DNA of 64,000 bases from Kroppenstedtia sanguinis (lineage in GTDB: Bacteria; Bacillota; Bacilli; Thermoactinomycetales; DSM-45169), in NCBI RefSeq assembly GCF_050433445.1, contig NZ_JBNPXF010000017.1, positions 6,093-70,092 on the forward strand. The letters run 5' to 3'. This document shows, piece by piece, positions 37,401-45,037 of this stretch. Each line of letters starts with the position of its first letter. Within the stretch, counting starts at the first letter, position 1. The notes under the pieces were generated by a model. The model made no database searches. It was not told where the DNA came from and saw only the letters and a program-made list of their open reading frames with translations. A program made the translations under genes and the position numbers.

Positions 37401-37976
37401 CGTCACCGGAATTTTCCGCGTACGATCGATTCGTACATAGATAATGTCCTTGGCGTCGGTTTCAAACTCTAGCCACGCCCCGCGGTTGGGAATGACGGTG
37501 GCGGTAAATGTGGGTTTCCCGTTTTTGTCGACTTTGCTATTATAGTAGACACTGGGCGACCGGACCAACTGGCTGACGATGACTCGTTCTGCACCGTTGA
37601 TAATAAAGGTGCCCGTGTCCGTCATCAACGGGAAATCCCCCATAAAGACTTCCTGCTCTTTCACTTCGCCAGTCTCTTTGTTAATCAGGCGAACCTTCAC
37701 CCGCAAAGGGGCGGCATAGGTGGCATCCCGCTCTCTGGATTCATCGACGGAGTACTTCGGTTCTTCCAAAGTGTAATCGATAAACTCCAAAACCAGATTG
37801 CCTGTGAAGTCTTCGATGGGTGAAATATCCTCAAACATCTCTTTCAAACCTTCATCCAGAAACCACCGGTAAGACTGTTGCTGGATTTCGATCAGGTTGG
37901 GCAGTTCAAGCACTTCGTTGATCCTTGCGTAACTGCGCCGCTTTCGCCGACCGTATTGGACTAATTTACCCGCCAA
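34425..37976 (-). CDS. rpoB: DNA-directed RNA polymerase subunit beta
   Basis: The 1183-residue subunit begins [18 protein letters not shown]. The rifampicin-binding region [30 protein letters not shown] is wild type. [10 protein letters not shown] and the C-terminal [19 protein letters not shown] are present. The TTG at 37976 follows a G-rich site and gives the family start; the frame extends upstream to 38045 without support. It has a long leader. Confidence 0.96.
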   Translation of the reverse strand: [1183 protein letters not shown]

Positions 37977-38265
37977 ACAAGCTCCCCCCTCGAATCCAGT
38001 CGATTGGTTCACGACCTCATAAAGGTCGCTTCCACACATGGCCATCCACTGTCAACATCCACTCTGACACCTCAGAATGCTCCCAGAGGACTTTTCTGAA
38101 TCCACTCCAATGACCCCTATATAAACCACCCAATAGTGTCTCTTATTTCCAACCATATGGTCTATTTTCATAGCGTAACCAAAAACTTCCTTGTATATTC
38201 ACGACAAAAACTCCCTGATGCTGTCGAATGGCTGCATTCCACAAGCAGTGGGATAGCATTACAAA
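37977..38265 (-). other. Long 5' leader of rpoBC
   Basis: If transcription starts at the promoter at 38266-38294, about 280 nt precede rpoB. No gene is supported in it. It contains no obvious T-run terminator, so a structured leader or further promoter could be present but none is demonstrated. Confidence 0.4.
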
Positions 38266-38294
38266 ATGATATCACAGGCCAATACCCGCGTCAA
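38266..38294 (-). promoter_or_regulatory. Sigma-A promoter upstream of rpoB
   Basis: TTGACG (38289-38294) and TATCAT (38266-38271) on the minus strand are 17 bp apart, directly after the ybxB stop codon. Confidence 0.7.
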
Positions 38295-38300
38295 TGATTT

Positions 38301-38909
38301 TTATGCATTTGATTTCCAGGCACGAAGGATCCAGTAGCCCTTTTTCTTCTCTACCAGATCCACTTCGGCAAATCGGGTTTCCAGCTCCTTCTTGGCCGAA
38401 GCGCCTCCTTGCTGTTTACGGATGACGACCCAGAGACATCCCCCTGGAACCAATTGTTCATAGGCCTCTGCAAACAACCGGTAAACTGTCTTTTTGCCGG
38501 TACGAATGGGAGGGTTGGTCAGGATGGAATCGAACCGCCGATCCCTGAGGGCTGACAAACCATCACTCTCCCGGATCTCCACTTGCCGGGAAGTTCCGTT
38601 GAGTTCTGCATTTTGCCGTGCCAGCTCCAATGCTCTGCGGTTGAGATCCACCATCGTGACCCGACAGTGCGGTGCAAAGACGGAACAAGCAATCCCCACC
38701 GGTCCATAGCCACACCCCAGATCCAAGATCTCCCCCTCTTCAGGTAGCTCGGCAGTATCGATCAAGAGCCGGGATCCATAATCGACCCCTTTCTTTGAAA
38801 AAACACCGGCATCCACCAGAAAACGAAAAGTCTTCCCGCGCAAAAGCGCTGTGATTTCCCGTTCATCCCTGGCTACACCGGGTTCCTTGGAAAAATAGTG
38901 GTCCGTCAT
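38301..38909 (-). CDS. Class I SAM-dependent methyltransferase, RsmC/YbxB family
   Basis: The 202-residue protein has a SAM-binding motif ILDLGCGYGPVGI and the NPPIR motif of N-methyltransferases acting on nucleic-acid bases. It resembles the C-terminal half of RsmC (16S rRNA G1207). The Bacillus homologue YbxB lies in the same place between rplL and rpoB; its target is inferred. The ATG at 38909 is 7 nt from GAGGTG. Confidence 0.88.
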   Translation of the reverse strand: MTDHYFSKEPGVARDEREITALLRGKTFRFLVDAGVFSKKGVDYGSRLLIDTAELPEEGEILDLGCGYGPVGIACSVFAPHCRVTMVDLNRRALELARQNAELNGTSRQVEIRESDGLSALRDRRFDSILTNPPIRTGKKTVYRLFAEAYEQLVPGGCLWVVIRKQQGGASAKKELETRFAEVDLVEKKKGYWILRAWKSNA

Positions 38910-38928
38910 CCTCATTCACCTCGATAAT

Positions 38929-38955
38929 GAAAAACCGCCGGCTAATCGCCGGCGG
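38929..38955 (-). terminator. Intrinsic terminator after rplJL
   Basis: CCGCCGGC-GATTA-GCCGGCGG followed by TTTTTC on the minus strand, between rplL and ybxB. Confidence 0.9.
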
Positions 38956-38974
38956 GTCCGGCATGTCAGGCGGA

Positions 38975-39340
38975 TTACTTCAGCTCCACCGTAGCACCGG
39001 CTTCTTCCAGTTTGGACTTAATTTCTTCGGCTTCCTCTTTGGAGGCGCCTTCCTTGACCGGAGCCGGGGCACCGTCCACCATCGCCTTGGCTTCTTTCAG
39101 ACCCAGACCGGTGATTCCCCGAACCGCTTTGATGACGTTGATCTTGGAGGAGCCGGCGGCAGTCAAGATGACGTCAAATTCAGTTTGCTCTTCAGCAGCT
39201 TCCTCAGCTCCGGCAGCGCCAGCCACTGCAACAGGAGCCGCGGCGGTAACACCGAACTCTTCTTCGATCGCTTTTACCAATTCGTTCAATTCGAGCACGC
39301 TCATGCCTTTGATGGCTTCAAGAATTTGCTCATTACTCAT
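38975..39340 (-). CDS. rplL: 50S ribosomal protein L7/L12
   Basis: The 121-residue stalk protein has an N-terminal dimerisation helix (MSNEQILEAIKGMSVLELNELVKAIEE), an Ala-rich hinge (about 37-52), and the C-terminal domain VKAVRGITGLGLKEAKAMVDGAP that recruits translational GTPases. Confidence 0.97.
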   Translation of the reverse strand: MSNEQILEAIKGMSVLELNELVKAIEEEFGVTAAAPVAVAGAAGAEEAAEEQTEFDVILTAAGSSKINVIKAVRGITGLGLKEAKAMVDGAPAPVKEGASKEEAEEIKSKLEEAGATVELK

Positions 39341-39408
39341 GATGGTACCTCCCGATAAATGTATTTTTCACGAGATCTCTAAGAAGCAGAGAATCTCCCA
39401 AACCCAGC

Positions 39409-39924
39409 TTAAGCTTCGGCGCTTTTGCTTTCGCCCTCGCCATCTTTGTCGGCCACTGCTTGAACAGCCAGGGCGAAGTTGCGCATCGGCGCCTGCAACA
39501 CGGACAGAAGCATAGACAGGAGACCTTCCCGGGAGGGCAGTTCAGCCAGCTCGGTGATCTGCTCCAAGCTAACCACTTGTCCTTCCACCACTCCGCCTTT
39601 GATCTCCAGCTCTTTATTTTCCTTGGCGAACTTGTGCAGAATCTTGGCAGGTGCCACTACATCCTCATTGGAGAAGGCAATAGCTGTCGGCCCCACCAGT
39701 TTGTCATCCAGTTCGGTCAGGTTCGTTTGGGCTGTCGCGCGGCGAGTCATGGTATTTTTCAGTACCTGGTATTCTACACCGGCTTCCCGAAGTTGCTTGC
39801 GCAGTTCGGTCATCTGAGAGACACCGAGCCCGCGATAATCCGTCAGGATCGTCGACTTGCTCTGGGTCAACTTATCGGCGATTTCAGCCACAATCTGCTT
39901 CTTGTTCTCAATTGCCGTGGACAT
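39409..39924 (-). CDS. rplJ: 50S ribosomal protein L10
   Basis: The 171-residue stalk base protein has TDYRGLGVSQMTELRKQLREAGVEYQVLKNTM. The ATG at 39924 has AGGAGGTG upstream; the open frame further upstream to 40062 overlaps the L10 leader and is not translated. It forms the pentameric/heptameric stalk with L7/L12. Confidence 0.96.
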   Translation of the reverse strand: MSTAIENKKQIVAEIADKLTQSKSTILTDYRGLGVSQMTELRKQLREAGVEYQVLKNTMTRRATAQTNLTELDDKLVGPTAIAFSNEDVVAPAKILHKFAKENKELEIKGGVVEGQVVSLEQITELAELPSREGLLSMLLSVLQAPMRNFALAVQAVADKDGEGESKSAEA

Positions 39925-39944
39925 GGGATCCACCTCCTCAACTA

Positions 39945-40085
39945 AAGTATCGGCAAAGGAAAAGGCCTTCGCAGACAGACGAAGGCCGGGAACAAACCCA
40001 TCCTCATAGGACGGATGTATGTTCATACCTCGGCAGGAATTTAAGCACCTGTTCCGGTGCACCGGCTGTCTACGGCAGAATCTGA
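39945..40085 (-). promoter_or_regulatory. Ribosomal protein L10 leader of rplJL
   Basis: On the minus strand the segment contains CCGTAGACAGCCGGTGC, the conserved CTTAAATTCCTGCCGAGGT block, and a GGCCTTCG/CGAAGGCC hairpin followed by T-rich DNA (39964-39987). This arrangement is the known L10 leader, bound by L10-L7/L12 to control rplJL by attenuation in Firmicutes. Confidence 0.88.
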
Positions 40086-40118
40086 TTCAATTGTGATGGC
40101 ACAGATTGATGAAGCACA

Positions 40119-40817
40119 TCAGCGGCCGGTGAAACTGGAAGTGTTGACACCGACCCCCGGTCCCATGGTGGAAGAGACAGTAGCGCTCTTCATGTATTGG
40201 CCCTTGGCGGCTGACGGCTTGACCTTGATCAAAGTATCGATCAAAACCCGGAAGTTTTCGGCCAATTTGTCGGTACCAAAGGAAACCTTGCCGATCGGAG
40301 CATGAACGTTGCCAGCCTTGTCGGCGCGATACTCGATTTTACCTGCTTTCACTTCTTCGACGGCCTTGGCCACCTCAAAAGTGACGGTCCCGGTTTTCGG
40401 ATTGGGCATCAATCCCCGAGGCCCCAAGATCCGGCCTAGCTTACCCACTTGACCCATCATGTCTGGGGTAGCAATCACCACATCAAAGTCCAGCCAGCCT
40501 TGGCTCACTTTTTGGACCAGATCTTCTTCGCCTATAAAATCAGCACCGGCTTGCTCGGCTTCCTTGGCTTTCTCGCCTTTGGCGAAGACCAGCACCCGCT
40601 TGGTCTTACCCGTCCCGTGAGGCAACACCACAGCACCGCGCACTTGCTGGTCGGCACGCTTGGTGTCTACACCCAAACGGAAAGCAGCTTCGACAGTTTC
40701 GTCAAACTTGGCCGGAGCCACCTCTTTCACCAGCTGGAGGGCCTCCTCCAACTCGTAAGCTTGTTCCCGGTCGATTTTCTTCAATGCATCTTGATACTTC
40801 TTGCCATGTTTAGCCAC
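40119..40817 (-). CDS. rplA: 50S ribosomal protein L1
   Basis: The 232-residue protein has AKHGKKYQDALKKID, the PRGLMPNPKTGTVT motif and FGTDKLAENFRVLIDTL. The GTG at 40817 is 7 nt from GGAGG; an ATG at 40841 or further upstream lacks support. It follows rplK and precedes the L10 leader. Confidence 0.96.
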   Translation of the reverse strand: MAKHGKKYQDALKKIDREQAYELEEALQLVKEVAPAKFDETVEAAFRLGVDTKRADQQVRGAVVLPHGTGKTKRVLVFAKGEKAKEAEQAGADFIGEEDLVQKVSQGWLDFDVVIATPDMMGQVGKLGRILGPRGLMPNPKTGTVTFEVAKAVEEVKAGKIEYRADKAGNVHAPIGKVSFGTDKLAENFRVLIDTLIKVKPSAAKGQYMKSATVSSTMGPGVGVNTSSFTGR

Positions 40818-40899
40818 GGTATTTCCTCCCTTCGTGGTCATAACGGATGATCCTCCCACTCGCACCGACAACCCGTGGCGGTCATCGGTGCAGTCACAC

Positions 40900-41325
40900 T
40901 CAGTCTTCGACGCGGATTCCCATGCTGCGAGCGGTTCCTTCCACTATCCGCATCGCGGCTTCTACATCGGCAGCATTCAAATCAGGCATTTTCAACTCCG
41001 CAATTTCGCGGACCTTATCCCGCTTGATCGTCGCTACACTGCTCTTGTTGGGCTCTCCGGAAGCTTTGTCAATGCCGGCTGCTTTTTTCAACAGAACCGC
41101 TGCCGGAGGGGTTTTCGTCACAAAGGTGAACGAACGATCTTCAAACACGGTGATTTCCACCGGAATGATCATCCCCGCCTGATCAGAGGTGCGAGCATTG
41201 AACTCCTTACAGAATCCCATGATGTTGACGCCCGCCTGCCCCAGCGCCGGACCTACCGGCGGTGCCGGATTCGCTTTGCCAGCCGGGATCTGCAGCTTGA
41301 CGATTTTGATGACTTTTTTGGCCAC
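40900..41325 (-). CDS. rplK: 50S ribosomal protein L11
   Basis: The 141-residue protein starts AKKVIKIVKLQIPAGKANPAPPVGPALGQAGVNIM with the proline-rich hinge, and ends GTARSMGIRV. The GTG at 41325 is 7 nt from GGGAG. The frame opens upstream to 41415 but that part is the leader. Confidence 0.96.
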   Translation of the reverse strand: MAKKVIKIVKLQIPAGKANPAPPVGPALGQAGVNIMGFCKEFNARTSDQAGMIIPVEITVFEDRSFTFVTKTPPAAVLLKKAAGIDKASGEPNKSSVATIKRDKVREIAELKMPDLNAADVEAAMRIVEGTARSMGIRVED

Positions 41326-41488
41326 ACCATCCAACTCCCTTCCAGAATGTGGTTCCCTCGGGTTAAACCCTCCCACGGTCAGACAAAACCGGGTGCTGTC
41401 CGGGATGTGGCACAAGTCCCGAATCAGCCGGAAGCAAACACAATCAACTTATCACAAATTCAGCCAAAAAGAAAGACCGTACACAGGT

Positions 41489-42022
41489 TCAAATTTTTCC
41501 CACCTGGTTGAAATCAAGCTCCACTGGAGTTTCCCGACCGAACATGTTCACCAGTACTTTTAACTTCTGGCGATGGGGATCCACCTCTTCGATCTTGCCG
41601 ACAAAATCTGCGAAGGGACCCTCCAACACCTTGACGCTTTCCGAAACGGAAAAGGCCACTTTGGGCCGGGCCTCTTCCATCCCCATCTGATTGAGAATGG
41701 CGTGAACTTCCTCGGGCATAAGGGGGGTCGGTTTCGCCCCGCCCCCAGGCGAACCGACGAAGCCCGTCACACCGGGGGTGTTGCGCACCACATACCACGA
41801 GTCGTCGGTCATCACCATCTCGACCAACACATATCCCGGGAAAACCTTGCGCTGGACTATTTTCTTTTTCCCGTCTTTGTGTTCCACTTCCTCTTCCGTC
41901 GGGACGAGAACGCGAAAAATTTTATCTTGCATGTCCATAGAGTGGACACGTTTTTCCAGATTGGTTTTCACCTTGTTCTCGTACCCCGAATAGGTGTGGA
42001 CCACATACCAGTTCTTCTCCAT
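41489..42022 (-). CDS. nusG: Transcription termination/antitermination protein NusG
   Basis: The 177-residue protein has an NGN domain (NWYVVHTYSGYENKVK, FPGYVLVEM, RNTPGVTGFVG) and a C-terminal KOW domain (VLEGPFADFVGKIEEVD). It binds RNA polymerase and promotes pausing in Bacillus. The start is the canonical one for the family, but its Shine-Dalgarno sequence is 24 nt away, with a 6-bp hairpin in between (see findings). Confidence 0.97.
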   Translation of the reverse strand: MEKNWYVVHTYSGYENKVKTNLEKRVHSMDMQDKIFRVLVPTEEEVEHKDGKKKIVQRKVFPGYVLVEMVMTDDSWYVVRNTPGVTGFVGSPGGGAKPTPLMPEEVHAILNQMGMEEARPKVAFSVSESVKVLEGPFADFVGKIEEVDPHRQKLKVLVNMFGRETPVELDFNQVGKI

Positions 42023-42027
42023 GAAAT

Positions 42028-42045
42028 CAGGGCATAATGGCCCTG
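42028..42045 (-). promoter_or_regulatory. Hairpin between the nusG Shine-Dalgarno sequence and start codon
   Basis: CAGGGC and GCCCTG form a perfect 6-bp stem with a CATTAT loop, 5 nt before the nusG ATG. AAGGGGGG (42047-42054) lies 1 nt on the other side. With the hairpin folded the effective spacing would be 6 nt. Confidence 0.6.
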
Positions 42046-42065
42046 TCCCCCCTTATGACACAAGA

Positions 42066-42287
42066 TTAGCTGATTTGCTCGATCAGTGTAGCAATCCCTA
42101 AATCGATCAACAAGATAAACAGCGTAACCAGAACTACCGTCACGATCACGACCAGCGTAAACTTGATCATTTCTTGACGCGTGGGCCAACGAACTTTTTT
42201 CAGTTCGGCAACGCCAGTCTTGAAAAAATCGATAATTCCGGTCACGCTCCGTTTGATGCCAGTGCCAAGTCGGCCGAGAAAACCCAT
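42066..42287 (-). CDS. secE: Preprotein translocase subunit SecE
   Basis: The 73-residue protein has an amphipathic cytosolic part with VAELKKVRWPTRQE, the SecE signature, and one membrane segment (about 43-65). The ribosome site GGGGGG precedes the ATG. It works with SecY at 14294. Confidence 0.95.
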   Translation of the reverse strand: MGFLGRLGTGIKRSVTGIIDFFKTGVAELKKVRWPTRQEMIKFTLVVIVTVVLVTLFILLIDLGIATLIEQIS

Positions 42288-42311
42288 GAGCGTCCCCCCC
42301 TAAATCTCACA

Positions 42312-42461
42312 TCATTTGGTTTCGCGATGCAGGGTGTGCCCGTTGCAACGGGGGCAATGTTTCCGGAATTCCATGCGATCGGGATGATTCCGTTTATTTT
42401 TAGTGGACGAATAGTTACGCTCCTTGCACTCTGTGCATTCCAACGTGATCAAAACACGCAT
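42312..42461 (-). CDS. rpmG: 50S ribosomal protein L33 (zinc form)
   Basis: The 49-residue protein starts MRVLITLECTECKERNY and has CTEC and CPRC pairs for zinc. The ATG at 42461 has GAGGTGG upstream. The open frame further upstream covers the promoter and is not translated. Confidence 0.95.
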   Translation of the reverse strand: MRVLITLECTECKERNYSSTKNKRNHPDRMEFRKHCPRCNGHTLHRETK

Positions 42462-42526
42462 GATCAACCACCTCCTCGAATACAGCGCCCACAAATTTTT
42501 ACAGACACCATACAAATACCCAAACA

Positions 42527-42555
42527 ACATTATCATACGAAGAATGGCATGTCAA
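42527..42555 (-). promoter_or_regulatory. Sigma-A promoter of rpmG-secE-nusG
   Basis: TTGACA (42550-42555) and TAATGT (42527-42532) on the minus strand are 17 bp apart, about 66 bp before rpmG. Confidence 0.75.
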
Positions 42556-42676
42556 TGAATCAGAAGACATGCCCTCCATGACTGACGAGGTTTCCCCGCT
42601 TCAAACCATCGGGAATTCTTTTCACTTTTTTTCGCGAGAGAGAAGGAAATTGACACATCATGTCGAAATTAGAGAG

Positions 42677-42930
42677 CAAGGACCATCATAGTCGGTGATG
42701 ACAAACGCATTTCGGGTTTCCCCATAGAAATCTTTCCCCTAGGTTATGTCTAATCAATCCTCACCGGGGGCCCTGCATAATCGTCGCCAAACCCTTACCA
42801 AAGCATAGCGAGACCAGGGAGTAAAAGCAACTTCAGGGCAGACGAGTGCCTGATGGATGCAGAGGATCTCCCGGTCACAAAAGCTTCTCCTTCTCTTTTA
42901 CATCGAAACGGAAATGATGCATCGCCCTAG
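42677..42930 (+). repeat. Degenerate copy C of the MITE-like repeat
   Basis: GCATAGCGAGACC followed by GGGAG (42802-42820) matches the core of copy D at 62549, and GACGAGTGCC...ATGG...TGCA...AGG continues in the same order. The termini are not recognisable; limits were estimated from the distance of the core to the ends in copy D. Confidence 0.45.
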
Positions 42931-43056
42931 AAACGTTGAGATAACCTACGTTGGAAGACGGTCGGGATGGGGTTGCACATTTCGTCACCCCAGTTGGGAT
43001 GATCCAAAAATTCCAACCCAACCCTCCTGTGACGACTTTTTCACAACGTTTCTAGG
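42926..43056. repeat. Fold-back element bounded by a 13-bp perfect inverted repeat
   Basis: CCTAGAAACGTTG (42926-42938) and its exact complement CAACGTTTCTAGG (43044-43056) bound a 131-bp segment. The interior also has partly complementary G-rich and C-rich halves (GGGATGGGGTTG and CAACCCAACCCTCC). The right arm overlaps the sigH stop codon. It may be a small non-autonomous element or a very large termination/processing hairpin. Confidence 0.6.
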
Positions 43057-43699
43057 AAGAGACCCCACGTACTTCGATATAACGCTCCAGCTTCCGTTTC
43101 ACACGTTGGAGGGCATTGTCGATGGATTTGACGTGCCGTTTGAGGTCGACGGCGATCTCCTGATAGGATCGTCCGTCCAAGTACAACATCAACACTTGAC
43201 GCTCCAAATCGCTCAAAATTTGTGACATTTTGTCCTCGATGTCGTCAAACTCTTCCTGATTGATATAGAGTTCTTCCGGATCCGAAGCCCTTCCCCCTGT
43301 CAAAATATCCATCAGGGTGCGGTCGGAATCCTCATCGTAGATGGGCTTGTCCAAGGAAATATAGGAGTTGAGCGGAATGTGTTTTTGACGGGTCGCCGTC
43401 TTGATCGCGGTGATGATCTGGCGTGTGATGCACAGCTCGGCAAAAGCTTTGAAGGAGGCCAGCTTGTCCCCGCGGAAATCCCGAATCGCCTTGAACAGTC
43501 CAATCATACCTTCTTGCACAATGTCTTCATGGTCTGCTCCAATGAGGAAATAGGAGCGAGCTTTGGCGCGCACGAAATTTTTGTATTTGTTGATTAATTG
43601 TTCCAGTGCAGCCCCATCATCCGCTCGGACGTATTCCACCAGCTCTTCGTCGGCCATCAATTCATAGTCCGTCAACGTACATTGGAGATTGACGCTCAC
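43052..43699 (-). CDS. sigH: RNA polymerase sigma-H factor
   Basis: The 215-residue factor has region 2 (RNFVRAK-like NFVRAKARSYFLIGADHEDIVQEGMIGLFKAIRDFR), ITRQIITAIKTATRQKHIPLNSYISLDKP, and a region 4 helix-turn-helix (SYQEIAVDLKRHVKSIDNALQRVKRKL). Sigma-H starts sporulation and transition-phase transcription. The GTG at 43699 is 7 nt from GGAGG, whereas the ATG at 43705 touches it. Its stop codon lies in an inverted-repeat arm. Confidence 0.95.
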   Translation of the reverse strand: MSVNLQCTLTDYELMADEELVEYVRADDGAALEQLINKYKNFVRAKARSYFLIGADHEDIVQEGMIGLFKAIRDFRGDKLASFKAFAELCITRQIITAIKTATRQKHIPLNSYISLDKPIYDEDSDRTLMDILTGGRASDPEELYINQEEFDDIEDKMSQILSDLERQVLMLYLDGRSYQEIAVDLKRHVKSIDNALQRVKRKLERYIEVRGVSS

Positions 43700-43742
43700 T
43701 TTCATCCCTCCGACCCGTTGGCTGGAAAACCATGATAGCTAT

Positions 43743-43772
43743 ATTATAGCTGAGTTGCAACAAAAACGTCAA
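43743..43772 (-). promoter_or_regulatory. Sigma-A promoter of sigH
   Basis: TTGACG (43767-43772) and TATAAT (43743-43748) are 18 bp apart on the minus strand, between yacP and sigH. B. subtilis sigH also has a sigma-A promoter, repressed by AbrB; no AbrB site can be assigned here. Confidence 0.75.
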
Positions 43773-43780
43773 TTTTTCAC

Positions 43781-44290
43781 CTATTTTTTCCGTCTCCAAT
43801 TTTCCAGCGTTTTCAATATCTCCTCCCCCAGCCCCTGTCCCAGGGTGTTCTTGGACTCATAGGCCCCCTTGAGTTCGCTGGAAATATTCCCTTTCATCCG
43901 CCTGAATTCCTCCAGCAACTCCCGGGAGGAAAGGCGGTAGGCCCCCTGTCCGAACACGATCCGCTGTTCCAGATAATCGGAGGTAGCTACATAAATTCGG
44001 CGCCCGCTCTTTCGATGCTGCTTGACCAGGCGTTCGATCATCTGATCCGCCGTCTCGTGTTCTTTGGTGTAATAGATCGTGATTTGTTGTTCCGAATGTC
44101 GAGACCCTGCTCCCGGAATCCGATGTGCATCAAAGACGAGGAACACCCGGCGCTCAGAGGTAGCCTGGTATTCCGACAGCAAGGTCGCCAATTGGTGACG
44201 GGCTTCTTCCAGAGGGAGCCGGGACCACTCCTCATGGGCCCCGATCACATTGTATCCATCCACGATGAGCCACTCTTCCAAGTCCTTCAC
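43781..44290 (-). CDS. NYN-domain ribonuclease, Rae1/YacP family
   Basis: The 169-residue PIN-like protein has the acidic motif LIVDGYNVIG, VFDAHR, KEHETADQMIE, and VATSDYLEQRIVFGQGA. The B. subtilis homologue Rae1 cleaves mRNA in the ribosomal A site. GTG start. It follows rlmB by 3 bp, continuing the cys operon. Confidence 0.88.
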   Translation of the reverse strand: MKDLEEWLIVDGYNVIGAHEEWSRLPLEEARHQLATLLSEYQATSERRVFLVFDAHRIPGAGSRHSEQQITIYYTKEHETADQMIERLVKQHRKSGRRIYVATSDYLEQRIVFGQGAYRLSSRELLEEFRRMKGNISSELKGAYESKNTLGQGLGEEILKTLENWRRKK

Positions 44291-44293
44291 AGC

Positions 44294-45037
44294 TCATTTC
44301 TCCCGTCCGCGAAGCACTTCATACATGAGGAGTGCCGCCGCCACGGAAGCGTTGAGGGAAGAGACAGCCCCCTTCATGGGCAGACCCACGGTATAATCGC
44401 ACTTCTCCTTGAGAAGGCGACTAACTCCCTTTCCTTCATTACCAATGACGAGAGCGACGGGAAGGGAATAATCCACCTCATCATAGCGGGCGGGAGCATC
44501 TGCATCACCAGCGATCAGCCAGATTCCCCGTTCCTTCAACTCGTCGGCAGTCCGGTTGAGGTTGGTCACCCGGACCACCGGAATATGCTCAATGGCGCCA
44601 GCGGAGGTCTTGGCCACCGTCGGTGTGAGACCTGCAGACCGTCGCTTGGGGATCACCACACCATGAACACCCGAAGCATCCGCGGTGCGAAGGATCGATC
44701 CGAGATTATGAGGATCTTCAATCCCATCGAGCAACAGAAAAAAAGGGGATTCCTCCCGCTCCTCCGCCCGCTGGAACAGCTCTTCCAGCTCCGCATAACG
44801 CCAGGGTTCCGCCTGAGCCGCCACTCCTTGATGATTGGCACCCGCGGCCACCCGATCCAAAGTCTGGCGAGGCACCTGCTGTACATTGACTCCCTTTCGC
44901 CGAGCGTCACCCAGGAGAGGACCGAGCCCGCCCTTTCCCTTGCCAGCCCCTTCCGCCACCAGAAGTTTGCTCATGGGGCGTCCTGCTCTCAGAGCCTCCT
45001 TCACTGCCCGGCGGCCGATCACCCATTCATTCTCCAT
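44294..45037 (-). CDS. rlmB: 23S rRNA (guanosine(2251)-2'-O)-methyltransferase RlmB
   Basis: The 247-residue SPOUT enzyme has an N-terminal substrate-binding domain (IGRRAVKEALRAGRP) and the knot motifs LDGIEDPHNLGSILRTADASG, VIGNEGKGVSRLL and IPM-like LPMKGAVSSLNASVA. It overlaps mrnC by about 11 bp. Confidence 0.94.
   Translation of the reverse strand: MENEWVIGRRAVKEALRAGRPMSKLLVAEGAGKGKGGLGPLLGDARRKGVNVQQVPRQTLDRVAAGANHQGVAAQAEPWRYAELEELFQRAEEREESPFFLLLDGIEDPHNLGSILRTADASGVHGVVIPKRRSAGLTPTVAKTSAGAIEHIPVVRVTNLNRTADELKERGIWLIAGDADAPARYDEVDYSLPVALVIGNEGKGVSRLLKEKCDYTVGLPMKGAVSSLNASVAAALLMYEVLRGREK

Noticed and set aside
39925..40062. N-terminal extension of rplJ
   Set aside because: The open frame runs through the L10 leader; the internal ATG at 39924 has a strong ribosome site and gives the family length.
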